From positions 186,001 through 250,000 of the forward strand of contig JARGPJ010000004.1 in the NCBI GenBank assembly GCA_029212615.1: 64,000 nt of DNA, read 5' to 3'. Both the position numbers and the translations under genes were made by a program. The DNA comes from Verrucomicrobiales bacterium. Its GTDB lineage: Bacteria; Verrucomicrobiota; Verrucomicrobiia; Verrucomicrobiales; DEV007. The notes beneath the pieces were generated by a model. The model had not been told where the DNA came from. It worked only from the letters and a program-made list of their open reading frames with translations, and made no database searches. Positions 27,824 to 35,816 of this stretch are shown in pieces (within the stretch, counting starts at the first letter, position 1; every line of letters begins with the position of its first letter).

Positions 27824-29301
27824 ACCATGCTGAAAACATTTCGCTTCACGGCCGACATCTTCTCGGGCGGAGAAGTTTTCTTTCGAGCAGTGCGACGGCT
27901 CTGAGTTCAATTGCGCTCTCCAGTTTGCTTGGAGGGGACAGCCTTCTCGGTTCATCTCTGAAATCAGGTCGCCCTGAGATTGATCCGAAGAATCCTTTTG
28001 CTCCGAGGAAATCTCATCACCGTCCCCGGGCGAAGAACGTTGTCGTGATATTCTGTGCCGGCGCCGTGAGCCAGCTTGAAACCTGGGACTATAAACCCGA
28101 ATTGATCAAGCAGGACGGCAAACCGCTCGCCGGAGGTCCCCCCGTCACGTTTCAGGGTCCTTCCGGGAACCTTGCGCGACCTCAGTATCCGTTCCGCCAG
28201 AGGGGGCAAACCGGTAAATGGGTTTCAGACATGATTCCCCATCTCGCGGAGTTGACCGATGACTTTGCTTTTGTGCATTCGCTCACGAGTGAAACGAACA
28301 CTCACGGCCCCGGAGAAAATTTCCTTTCCACTGGGTTTGTTCAGGATGGGTTTCCCAGTATGGGGGCCTGGCTGAGTTATGCCCTCGGCAGTGAGAATCA
28401 GGATTTGCCGGCTTTCGTTTCCCTGCTTGATCCCAGGGGAATTCCGCAGGCAAGCATCAATAACTGGGGCCCGGGTTTTCTGCCTGCGGAGTTCCAGGGG
28501 ACTCTCTTTAATGCGCAGAATCCGATCCGGCATCTTTCGCCTCCGAAATCAGTGACGGGGAACAGTGACCAGGCGGCGCGTGACCTGCTTCAGCGAATGA
28601 ACGCGCGTCATCTCGAGCATAATCCTCTCGACGGCAGTCTTGCCGCCCGTATCGCGAGTTATGAACTTGCAGCGAGGATGCAATTGAGTGTGCCGGAGAT
28701 CAGCGATCTTTCCACTGAGCCCGATCATATTCTGAAACTGTATGGTGCTGATGATGAGTCAAACCCGACCAAAGCAGGCTTCGCCAAAAACTGCATTCTT
28801 GCCCGTCGTCTTCTTGAGAAAGGGACTCGCTTTGTTCAACTGTTCAATGGAGCCTATGCCAGCGGTGGCAGACTGAACTGGGACGGCCATTCCAAGCTCA
28901 AGGAGCAATATGATGTTCATGCCGAAATCCTCGACCAACCCGCTGCTGCCTTGATTAAGGATTTAAAGCAGCGTGGACTTCTCGAAGACACGCTTGTGGT
29001 GTGGTGTACCGAGTTCGGGCGCATGCCGATGTTTCAGAAAGGCGCACAGGGTCGAGATCACAATCCTGATGGATTTACCTGTTGGATGACCGGAGCCGGT
29101 GTGAAGCCGGGTGTCAGTCATGGAGTGACTGATGAACTGGGGCGAAAGGCGATCGAGGATGTACACCCCCTCTACGACTTTAATGCCACGATTTTACACC
29201 TTCTGGGCCTCGATCATGAGCGGCTCACCTTTTTCCATAATGGCATTGAGCGGCGACTTACCAATGTCGAAGGACATGTCATTCATGATATCCTCTCGTG
29301 A
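27820..29301 (+). CDS. DUF1501 family protein, Tat-exported
   Basis: 493 residues. The twin-arginine signal is [22 protein letters not shown]. The body is the DUF1501 alkaline-phosphatase-like fold: [62 protein letters not shown] and [21 protein letters not shown]. The His, Asp and Glu residues typical of the fold are kept. DUF1501 genes nearly always follow PSD1 genes in PVC genomes, so the two probably form one periplasmic complex or pathway. Its ATG overlaps the PSD1 stop by four bases. It ends the sigma-led operon. Confidence 0.92.
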   Translation: MNHAENISLHGRHLLGRRSFLSSSATALSSIALSSLLGGDSLLGSSLKSGRPEIDPKNPFAPRKSHHRPRAKNVVVIFCAGAVSQLETWDYKPELIKQDGKPLAGGPPVTFQGPSGNLARPQYPFRQRGQTGKWVSDMIPHLAELTDDFAFVHSLTSETNTHGPGENFLSTGFVQDGFPSMGAWLSYALGSENQDLPAFVSLLDPRGIPQASINNWGPGFLPAEFQGTLFNAQNPIRHLSPPKSVTGNSDQAARDLLQRMNARHLEHNPLDGSLAARIASYELAARMQLSVPEISDLSTEPDHILKLYGADDESNPTKAGFAKNCILARRLLEKGTRFVQLFNGAYASGGRLNWDGHSKLKEQYDVHAEILDQPAAALIKDLKQRGLLEDTLVVWCTEFGRMPMFQKGAQGRDHNPDGFTCWMTGAGVKPGVSHGVTDELGRKAIEDVHPLYDFNATILHLLGLDHERLTFFHNGIERRLTNVEGHVIHDILS

Positions 29302-29318
29302 CGGATCGATGGTCTTTC

Positions 29319-30386
29319 TCACTTTTCCGTTGCTTTGATCCTTTCGGGAAGCGGTGGTTCGGTCAGGGCGCGACGGGCATTTTTACGTTTCTGCTCCCCG
29401 ACAATATAGCCTCCCCAGATGCGGAGGCGTTCGAATCCCCACAACATGAGGCCTACCGCGGCGATCGCAGTGAGAATGCCGATTGTTCCCAGTGCTGAAC
29501 GTTCGACGTAGCAGGTCCAGGCAAACTGTCCCACACAAAGGACGGCGACAAAGTAGAGGGTTGGTTTCCGTCCAATGAAATTGACCATAAAAACTCCCAG
29601 TGGTGCTCCGAGGGCGACGATGGGAGCCGCCGCGAGCCAGTTCTCATAGACCCCCGGTTGAACGCCGGAGGTTAGCGCTTTGGTGGCGATTCCAACCAGT
29701 GAGCCGAACGCCATGATCACGACTGAGGTCGGAATCGCGATCTTCAGATCGGCGCGACAGAGTAAAACGAGAATGGTGTAGAGAACCATGTCGACGCCGA
29801 CTCCTGTCACGGAAACCACCATGAGGCCGGAGAGAAGGCCGGTGGCGAGGCCGACCCGGAAATCCCAACGTTCGTCAAATTCGGTCATGCCCTCGTGACC
29901 GGCGATCTCACCGATGCGCCACAAATGGAGTAGTCCGAATCCTCCCCAGACCACGGCAAACATCAGCTTGATCCAAAGGGAGGGGACGAGGGGGGCAAAC
30001 CACGTAACTCCCACCGGAACCGCAAGAAGGATTCCGAGAGCAGCTCCCTTGAGCATGGCCCAGGCGAGAGCCTGGCGTCGTGCCATGATGAAGATGGCGG
30101 CACTGGTCATTCCGATGGATTGAACCGCGAAGCTGAAATCCCGCCCCAGTTCAGCTGATTGCTTGAAGAGCAGGACAAGGATGGGAAAGCCCACCGTTCC
30201 TCCGCCCATCGGGGTTGATCCGGCTGCGTAGCTGCCAATGGCCATGGCCACTGCGATACCCCAGTGTTCGATAACATCATTCCAACGTCCGTGTCCGAAG
30301 ACCAACCAGGCCCACACGAGATAGAATGCACCCATCCAGAGATACCAGAGTCCGGGATGCGGTTTGGGCTTGGAAAGTAAGGTCAT
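29319..30386 (-). CDS. TauE/SafE-family anion permease
   Basis: 355 residues, about nine TM segments. The family pattern is visible in AMAIGSYAAGSTPMGGGTVGFPILVLLF near the N-terminus and GLATGLLSGLMVVSVTGVGVDMVLYTILV in the second half, the two inverted halves of the carrier. Characterised members export sulfite or sulfoacetate or carry organic sulfonates. Genes for sulfur compounds lie elsewhere in the window, so a link to sulfate ester use is possible but unproven. It is divergent from a LysR gene, which probably regulates it. Confidence 0.85.
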   Translation of the reverse strand: MTLLSKPKPHPGLWYLWMGAFYLVWAWLVFGHGRWNDVIEHWGIAVAMAIGSYAAGSTPMGGGTVGFPILVLLFKQSAELGRDFSFAVQSIGMTSAAIFIMARRQALAWAMLKGAALGILLAVPVGVTWFAPLVPSLWIKLMFAVVWGGFGLLHLWRIGEIAGHEGMTEFDERWDFRVGLATGLLSGLMVVSVTGVGVDMVLYTILVLLCRADLKIAIPTSVVIMAFGSLVGIATKALTSGVQPGVYENWLAAAPIVALGAPLGVFMVNFIGRKPTLYFVAVLCVGQFAWTCYVERSALGTIGILTAIAAVGLMLWGFERLRIWGGYIVGEQKRKNARRALTEPPLPERIKATEK

Positions 30387-30470
30387 GAAATCGGGAGTGG
30401 CGTGATCGCTTGATGGAAAGGCTTTCCAGTGACCTCATTGAAGCAGTGACTTAACTTAACAAAAATACAT

Positions 30471-30488
30471 ATAAGGAATGCAATTTAT
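30471..30488. promoter_or_regulatory. LysR-type operator candidate
   Basis: ATAA-N10-TTAT interrupted repeat (arms 30471-30474 and 30485-30488) in the 124-bp gap between the divergent TauE/SafE and LysR genes. Dyads of this size with A/T ends fit the T-N11-A rule for LysR proteins. Confidence 0.4.
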
Positions 30489-30510
30489 AACCAGTGGGCA
30501 TAATTAAGGG

Positions 30511-31422
30511 ATGGAGCTCCGCCACCTGAAGTATTTTCAAGCCGTTGCCGAAGAGCTCAGTTTTTCACGAGCTGCTAAGCGTCTTCACATTGCACAGCCT
30601 GCGCTGAGCCGGTCGATGCAACAGCTGGAGTCTGAGATGGGCGTCACTCTCATTGATCGGAGTCGTCGCGCAATCCAACTCACCGCGAGTGGTGAGGTTC
30701 TTTTACGCGATTGTCTGGTTTTGTTTGAGAGGGTGGATGACACGGTGCGTCGGGTTCGTCATGCGGCGTCCGGTGGGACCGGGGAGTTGCGCCTCGGCTA
30801 TATCGGGCCGCCCACTAAATTATTTCTTGCCCCTCTTCTTCGCCAGTTTCGTGAATCGAATCCCGGCGTCATTGTCTCGCTTGAGGAGAGGACGCCCGAA
30901 CGTGTCTGGGAAATGGTCGCCAAGGGTCGCCTTTCGATTGGGCTGACACGGCCGGTGCTGGCGCACGAGGCCCTCGGTCTTGAATCTCTGGAGCTGTTTG
31001 AGGAGACTCTCTGCGCCGCAGTCCCGGCTCATCATCCTTTCGCGGAGAAGGATTCCGTGTCATGGGGGGATCTCGCTGATCGACCGCTCATTCTCCTTGC
31101 CCGCAGGGAGGGCGCCGGATCTCACGATGCCATTCTCGCTGCCTGTCGCAGGGCGGGGTTTGCCCCGCGAATTGTCCATACCCCGAGTGTGATTGGAACG
31201 ATCCTGCGCTATGTCGAATTCGGCGACGGGGTCGGCGTGGTTCCTGAAAGCATCACACCTGAATCGGACGAGGTTTGTTTAGTCCCCCTCACGCCGCGTG
31301 CGACGATTCCCCTGGTGATGGTTTGGTCAAGCGATCAAAACAATCCCGCGGTTGAAGCTTTCTGTGGGCTTGTTCGTGACTGGTTGATGAATCAGAAACT
31401 GCTGGCGAAGAAGGGCGGTTGA
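30511..31422 (+). CDS. LysR-family transcriptional regulator
   Basis: 303 residues. The winged HTH is residues 1-60 (MELRHLKYFQAVAEELSFSRAAKRLHIAQPALSRSMQQLE). The effector domain follows (ELRLGYIGPPTKLFLAPLLRQFRESNPGVIVSLEER ... GDGVGVVPESI). It belongs to the CynR/BenM-like part of the family by its N-terminus. It stands divergent to the TauE/SafE permease, the classical LysR arrangement, so the permease is the likely target. The inducer is unknown. Confidence 0.93.
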   Translation: MELRHLKYFQAVAEELSFSRAAKRLHIAQPALSRSMQQLESEMGVTLIDRSRRAIQLTASGEVLLRDCLVLFERVDDTVRRVRHAASGGTGELRLGYIGPPTKLFLAPLLRQFRESNPGVIVSLEERTPERVWEMVAKGRLSIGLTRPVLAHEALGLESLELFEETLCAAVPAHHPFAEKDSVSWGDLADRPLILLARREGAGSHDAILAACRRAGFAPRIVHTPSVIGTILRYVEFGDGVGVVPESITPESDEVCLVPLTPRATIPLVMVWSSDQNNPAVEAFCGLVRDWLMNQKLLAKKGG

Positions 31423-31468
31423 GTTTCGGTCTCGCCCGGGGAACTTGAACGAATATTGTCGTGATCCG

Positions 31469-32818
31469 CTACTTCCTGAGGTCAAAGCAGAGGATTCTCG
31501 GCTGACTTGAACCATCCGGTTCGGCGGTGCTTTGAACGAGGAAGAGAAGGCCGTCGTGAATCATTGGCGGGCAGAATGTTTCCGGTGAAAAGAACGGCTG
31601 CATTTCAGAGAGAATCTCGGGGCCTTCAGGTGTCAGATTGATGCTCATGAATTGTCCGAATTCGCCGGTTGCAAATATCCCGTCAGCGGTTTCCAGAAAA
31701 TTGCCGCGACCGTAGTTGCCTTCCCGCCACAATTCTTCACCCGTTTTCATATCGAGACAGAACCATGTCGCGGTGATATCCGTCCGCTCGGTGATTCCAT
31801 AGAGATAGCGTCCTTCGCGAACGAGCGGTGTCATGAACTGCACGTTTGTTTCCGGCAGTTTCCGGAACACGGAGGGTTGGTTCGTTTCATCGATGTCGAG
31901 CATGACGCCTCCTTCAGTGTAGGCTTCGCTCATGAAGATCCGGTTCCCGACGACTCGTGGAGTCGAAGAATTCACTGATGCTTCTCGGGTCGCCCTCCAG
32001 GGAAACGCAAAGTCGGCCTGTCCGGTTTCCGGGTCTACTGAAAGTAATCCACCGTGGGGTGGTTTGCTTTCCCCTCCTGCAAAAACGAGGATACGCGGTT
32101 GCCCGTGAAAGGTCACCGGCGTGGGCGAGGCATAACTGCCGTCCCAGTCCTGTTCAGTGGTCCATGCGGACTTGCCGGTCAGTTTATCGAAGGCCGCGAC
32201 TGCACTGTTGTTTTTTCCCCCGAGATTGAGAATGACATGATTTCCGTAGATCAGGGGGGCTCCGCCTTTTCCGAAGAAATGGGTTTCCACTTCATATTCT
32301 TTGCCCAGATCCCGTTTCCAGAGAACTTCCCCGCTCTCAAAATGGTAGCAGCGCAGGAGTGCGCGAGTGCCGATGAAATAGACTTTGTCTCCGTCAATCG
32401 TGGGAGGTGCCTGGGGCGCTTCGGGGTATCCGAAAGATTCTCCAAAATCGATCGGAATCTGATCACTCCATAGAAGTTTGCCTGTGGCGGCATCAAGACA
32501 TTCGATCGTTTCCATCCCGTCGAGGCGATGAGCCATGACGATTTTCCCTGCTGCAGCCACCGGGGGGGCGTATCCTTTCCCGCGCTGTAATTCCCAGATC
32601 AATTTCGGTTCTGTTTCTTTGTCCCAACGGGTGCGAAGTCCGCTTTCTTTAGATACGAGGTCATAGTTCCGGCCCAGAAAGTGAGGCCAGTCATCAGTGA
32701 CAGCATTCCGGTCCCTGGGCCGCGGTTCGGCATGAAGGGTGAGGCGTTCAGCGTAAGCAGGGTTGTTGTAGGCCAATGGTGACCCAAACAGGACAATAGT
32801 GGTAAGCAGGAGGCGCAT
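31469..32818 (-). CDS. Exported PQQ-like beta-propeller protein
   Basis: 449 residues from the ATG at 32818, which opens a signal peptide (RLLLTTIVLFGSPLAYNNPAYA). An ATG at 32854 would only add 12 residues. Repeats of the PQQ/BamB type are spread throughout: AATGKLLWSDQIPIDFGE, FESGEVLWKRDLG, LTGKSAWTTEQDWDGSYASPTPV, LDMKTGEELWREGNYG. PVC genomes carry many such PQQ-binding-like propellers without quinone-binding residues. Role unknown. Divergent from the SDR gene with a short intergenic region. Confidence 0.85.
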   Translation of the reverse strand: MRLLLTTIVLFGSPLAYNNPAYAERLTLHAEPRPRDRNAVTDDWPHFLGRNYDLVSKESGLRTRWDKETEPKLIWELQRGKGYAPPVAAAGKIVMAHRLDGMETIECLDAATGKLLWSDQIPIDFGESFGYPEAPQAPPTIDGDKVYFIGTRALLRCYHFESGEVLWKRDLGKEYEVETHFFGKGGAPLIYGNHVILNLGGKNNSAVAAFDKLTGKSAWTTEQDWDGSYASPTPVTFHGQPRILVFAGGESKPPHGGLLSVDPETGQADFAFPWRATREASVNSSTPRVVGNRIFMSEAYTEGGVMLDIDETNQPSVFRKLPETNVQFMTPLVREGRYLYGITERTDITATWFCLDMKTGEELWREGNYGRGNFLETADGIFATGEFGQFMSINLTPEGPEILSEMQPFFSPETFCPPMIHDGLLFLVQSTAEPDGSSQPRILCFDLRK

Positions 32819-32944
32819 CGCGGGCTTAGATGTGTTTATTGAGATTTCGTTCAATGAGACCGGTAAAATGATAGCGGGGGGATGAAAGAGCGTGATTTGA
32901 ACTTACCCTTGAATCCCGCCGGTGAGGGAGAAGGTTTGGAGATC

Positions 32945-33700
32945 ATGAAGAAATTGCCGAACAAAGTGGCTATCGTATCGGGTGGGGCTCGGGACATAGG
33001 CCGCGCCATTTCCATCGAACTGGCGAAGCAGGGGGCGAAAGTGGTGATCAATTATTTTGGCAGCCGGGAGAGTGCCGAAGAGACGGTGGCGCAAATTATC
33101 GCCGATGGTGGAGAGGCTTTCGCGGTGAAGGGGGATTTGACGAAGGCAGCGGATGCACAGGCTTTGGTTGAGGAGGCAACCCGTCATTTCGGCGATCAGA
33201 TCGATATTCTGGTAAACAACGCCGGAGGCATCGTCGCGCGGAAGACACTGGATGAAATGGACGAGGCCTTTTTCAATCAGGTGCTTCAACTCAATGCAAC
33301 GAGCACCTTTCTCTTAACCAAAGCCGTGGTCAAGAGGATGGGTAGGGGAGGTTCCATTGTGAATCTTGCCTCTCAGGCGGGGCGTGACGGGGGTGGTCCC
33401 GGAGCAGCAGCCTATGCGACGGCAAAAGGGGCTGTGATGACTTTCACCCGCGCGATGGCGAAGGAGTTAGGGGCGAAAGGAATACGGGTCAATGCGCTGT
33501 GCCCCGGAATGATCAGCACCACTTTTCACGATGTTTTTACTCAGGATCAGGTGCGAAAGAATGTGGCTGCCGGAACGCCGCTGGGGCGTGAGGGCACCGC
33601 CTCAGAGATTGCCACGATCGTTTCATTTCTCGCTTCAGAGGAAGCCAGTTTCCTCACGGGGGTAAATATGGATACCAACGGTGGGCTGTTGTTCTCCTGA
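32945..33700 (+). CDS. Short-chain dehydrogenase/reductase
   Basis: 251 residues from ATG 32945, preceded by GGAG. A longer frame from 32882 lacks a better start. The cofactor motif is VAIVSGGARDIGRAI, with DILVNNAGG and the YxxxK pair in AAYATAKGAV. The C-terminal end SFLTGVNMDTNGGLLFS is standard for 3-oxoacyl-ACP-reductase-like SDRs. Cytosolic; NAD(P) preference and substrate cannot be told. Confidence 0.9.
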   Translation: MKKLPNKVAIVSGGARDIGRAISIELAKQGAKVVINYFGSRESAEETVAQIIADGGEAFAVKGDLTKAADAQALVEEATRHFGDQIDILVNNAGGIVARKTLDEMDEAFFNQVLQLNATSTFLLTKAVVKRMGRGGSIVNLASQAGRDGGGPGAAAYATAKGAVMTFTRAMAKELGAKGIRVNALCPGMISTTFHDVFTQDQVRKNVAAGTPLGREGTASEIATIVSFLASEEASFLTGVNMDTNGGLLFS

Positions 33701-33771
33701 TTGATAGCGGCACTTTCCATCTGGAAGGGTGAACCGGGCACGGCCAGTTTCTGATCCTCTCCGGAGCGGGG

Positions 33772-34209
33772 TTAGTCGATCACCGATTCATGAATTTCCC
33801 GCCAATCATCGAGGTTGTTCATCATGATCGAATCGGTGATGCCGCAGTCTGCGGAGAGACCCAGTTCTTTGAGCATTCTTTCTCTGGATTCCCCTGCTTT
33901 CTGGCGCGAGACAACGATGGCATTCACGCGGGCGATGTTTTTCGGAGAAAGGTCTGCCTCTTCCCGGGAGCGAATCCAGGTTTCGAACTGAAGGTAGTTT
34001 GGCTTATTTTCGACGATATACGCGCGAACCGTGTCCGGATCGAGTTGAAGCCCTTCGAGGACCATGAAGTCGAACCCGGGCCGGATGTCCTTGTAGCCGG
34101 GCGGGAGTTCACCGGTCGCACTTAACAGCGTTTTCAGCCAAAGTCGGGGAAGATGCTTAACACCGATCGGGCCGGCGGTATCCGAGCTGATTAAGGGAAT
34201 AATGGGCAT
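33772..34209 (-). CDS. DUF5069 domain protein
   Basis: 145 residues. The C-terminal part NNLDDWREIH and the central PGFDFMVLEGLQLDPDTVRAYIVENKPNYLQFETWI resemble DUF5069, a small soluble family common in Verrucomicrobia and cyanobacteria. Function is unknown. It is the last gene on this strand after arsR and the DUF6428-like gene, with only 21 bp between, so it may be read from the same promoter. Confidence 0.7.
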   Translation of the reverse strand: MPIIPLISSDTAGPIGVKHLPRLWLKTLLSATGELPPGYKDIRPGFDFMVLEGLQLDPDTVRAYIVENKPNYLQFETWIRSREEADLSPKNIARVNAIVVSRQKAGESRERMLKELGLSADCGITDSIMMNNLDDWREIHESVID

Positions 34210-34230
34210 GAGTCAGTTGAGATGATGAAC

Positions 34231-34728
34231 TTAGCAGCATCCGGAACCCGGCTGGCAAAGGTCGGTTGGGGCACTTCCCGGCATACGGGCCTCTTCGTAG
34301 GACAGTCCGCAGCTATCTGCCGCAAGGCATGCGGTCATCGGAGTTTCGAGGGTGAATTTTAAAACGCCATCTGCGACTTCCATTTCACTGACAGGATAGG
34401 TGACTGCGGTTTTTTGTCCGTATTCCATCGTGAGAGGGAGGGGGGCGTCGCCCAGAACGGGCTGACTGGTCTGGATGATTTTCAGTAATTTTCCGGGGTC
34501 CAGACGGTGTTCGAAATCTGTCGCGACGAGAAGCTGTAACTGGCAGTGGGCGGTTTGTCTCACGGTGCCGCCACAGTCGATAAAATCTTTCCGGACCCGG
34601 CCCACTTCGGTGACGTGGAAGTGAGAGGGAACGGCTTTGCCGTCCGGGAGAATGACGCGGAGAGATTCGGGGCCCTGGGACTGTAGAGCTCCGATCAGAT
34701 CAGAGATGAGTGGATTCGTGGTTTTCAT
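34231..34728 (-). CDS. DUF6428-like Cys-rich-tailed protein
   Basis: 165 residues from the ATG at 34728. The longer frame upstream overlaps arsR and lacks a start with export or RBS support. Central motifs are FHVTEVGRVRKDFIDCGGTVRQTAHCQLQL and VTYPVSEMEVADGVLKFTLETPMTACL. It ends with a Cys cluster (LCQPGSGCC). The family is typically found beside ArsR regulators, and the Cys residues may bind As(III) or another soft metal (inference). It follows arsR by 22 bp on the same strand. Confidence 0.65.
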   Translation of the reverse strand: MKTTNPLISDLIGALQSQGPESLRVILPDGKAVPSHFHVTEVGRVRKDFIDCGGTVRQTAHCQLQLLVATDFEHRLDPGKLLKIIQTSQPVLGDAPLPLTMEYGQKTAVTYPVSEMEVADGVLKFTLETPMTACLAADSCGLSYEEARMPGSAPTDLCQPGSGCC

Positions 34729-34750
34729 GAATTCGAATGGTGGTGGTGAT

Positions 34751-35113
34751 TCAGCAAAGGCAATCGCGATCGAGAATTTCGCGGTCTGCTTGTAGGAGTG
34801 GGTCGGATTCGCAGATCCTGGAAAGCAAGTCAAGCACGGCGGCATGGATGGTGCCGGCAGGTTCCTTCAGGCGGTAGTAGATAAAGGTTCCCTCTCTCCT
34901 TTCTGAAAGTAGACCGGCCTGTTTTAACAAACTTAAATGCCTCGAGATTTTTGACGGGAGATAGCCGGTAATCGGTTCAATCTGGCAGTTACAGACTTCT
35001 TTTCCGTGCCAAATCAGATTGGCGATGCGAAGGCGTGCGGGATCGCAGAGCGCGTTGGTGAGGCGTGCGGTTCCAGTGAGGGATTCTTCTGAAATTTCGG
35101 GAGATGAAGTCAT
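34751..35113 (-). CDS. arsR: ArsR-family metal-sensing repressor
   Basis: 120 residues from ATG 35113, which is also the end of a 14-bp operator arm. Winged HTH: LTNALCDPARLRIANLIWHGKEVCNCQIEPITGYLPSKISRHLSLLKQAGLLSERREGTFIYYRL. The metal-binding CxC of the ArsR helix (C41, C43 in KEVCNCQI) is present, and the extra C118/C120 in DRDCLC may be further ligands. By family knowledge it represses its own operon and is released by As(III) or Sb(III). No ArsB, Acr3 or ArsC gene is near. Confidence 0.9.
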   Translation of the reverse strand: MTSSPEISEESLTGTARLTNALCDPARLRIANLIWHGKEVCNCQIEPITGYLPSKISRHLSLLKQAGLLSERREGTFIYYRLKEPAGTIHAAVLDLLSRICESDPLLQADREILDRDCLC

Positions 35114-35144
35114 TATTTCTGTATTTGCGAAAATACAGAAATAA
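35113..35144. promoter_or_regulatory. ArsR operator: perfect 14-bp inverted repeat
   Basis: Arms TTATTTCTGTATTT (35113-35126) and AAATACAGAAATAA (35131-35144) around GCGA. It abuts the arsR start codon, where bound ArsR would block transcription of its own operon. Confidence 0.8.
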
Positions 35145-35204
35145 GCGCTGGAAGTCCAGAAGTTTTGTGAAATTTGAGGCCGACTTATTGTGTCGGCCGG
35201 GAGA

Positions 35205-35708
35205 TCATCGCGAGGAAGGCCGGTAGTGTTGAGTGAGTCGGCGCACGCATTTGATTTGTGCGTCGGTTTCGAGACAGCATTTCCGGCGCGCACGAATCCA
35301 GTCAACAGGATCGGTGCCCTTCGGGATAAGTCCCGCTTTGGCGCACCATGCGATAATGAACTGACCGGTCCGTCCGCATCCGGCAACACAGTGGATGACG
35401 ACAGGTTCCCCAGCTTCATGATGCTTATCCATCAGATCGAGGAATCGTTGTATCTGTTCGTCGGTCGGCACCCCATAGTCCGGCACGTTGATGTGATGGT
35501 AGGTAAACCGGGCCGGCACATCCTGTCGGTTGTCGAACTCACAACAGTTGACGACCGCCTGTATGCCATTCTCTTCGTAGAGATCATAGACATACGGGTC
35601 CGGCCACCAGGAGGCGGCAATGACGCCTTCCACGATCCACGTGAAAGGCTCGGTTCGTTCAGGCTGGCCTTTTTCGGGCCAATACCAAGGTCGAATCGAT
35701 TGTGTCAT
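35205..35708 (-). CDS. Dual-specificity/tyrosine phosphatase
   Basis: 167 residues. The P-loop is VVIHCVAGCGRTG with nucleophile C107 and R113. The WPD-type acid loop carries Asp about residue 77 (HHINVPDYGVP). The remaining helices (FLDLMDKHHEAGEP, RRKCCLETDAQIKCVRRL) fit the dual-specificity/PTP fold. No signal peptide. It lies between the sulfatase cluster and the arsR operon. A role with arsenate is tempting because arsenate reductases use a related P-loop, but the fold here is of the DSP kind, so this is only a coincidence worth testing. Confidence 0.85.
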   Translation of the reverse strand: MTQSIRPWYWPEKGQPERTEPFTWIVEGVIAASWWPDPYVYDLYEENGIQAVVNCCEFDNRQDVPARFTYHHINVPDYGVPTDEQIQRFLDLMDKHHEAGEPVVIHCVAGCGRTGQFIIAWCAKAGLIPKGTDPVDWIRARRKCCLETDAQIKCVRRLTQHYRPSSR

Positions 35709-35750
35709 AGGGGTGACTTCGTCCTATTCAGCAGTCCTGAAAAGTCGCTT

Positions 35751-35784
35751 TTAAAAAAAAGTCACCGGTATTCATTGGATGAAT
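35751..35784 (-). terminator. Possible terminator of the sulfatase operon
   Basis: On the minus strand a 6-bp stem ATTCAT/ATGAAT with a CCA loop (35770-35784) is followed nine bases later by eight T residues. It lies downstream of the fusion gene's stop. Confidence 0.35.
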
Positions 35785-35816
35785 CGGCCGCCGCATGCAG
35801 GCAAATGTGAAAGGAT

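Noticed and set aside
34729..34845. Upstream extension of the DUF6428-like gene
   Set aside because: It runs into arsR on the same strand and gives a Pro/Cys-rich start unlike the rest of the protein.
35205..35708. Phosphatase as an arsenate reductase of the neighbouring arsR genes
   Set aside because: The fold and WPD-type loop are those of dual-specificity phosphatases, and arsenate reductase features (extra redox Cys pair in the right place) were not seen.
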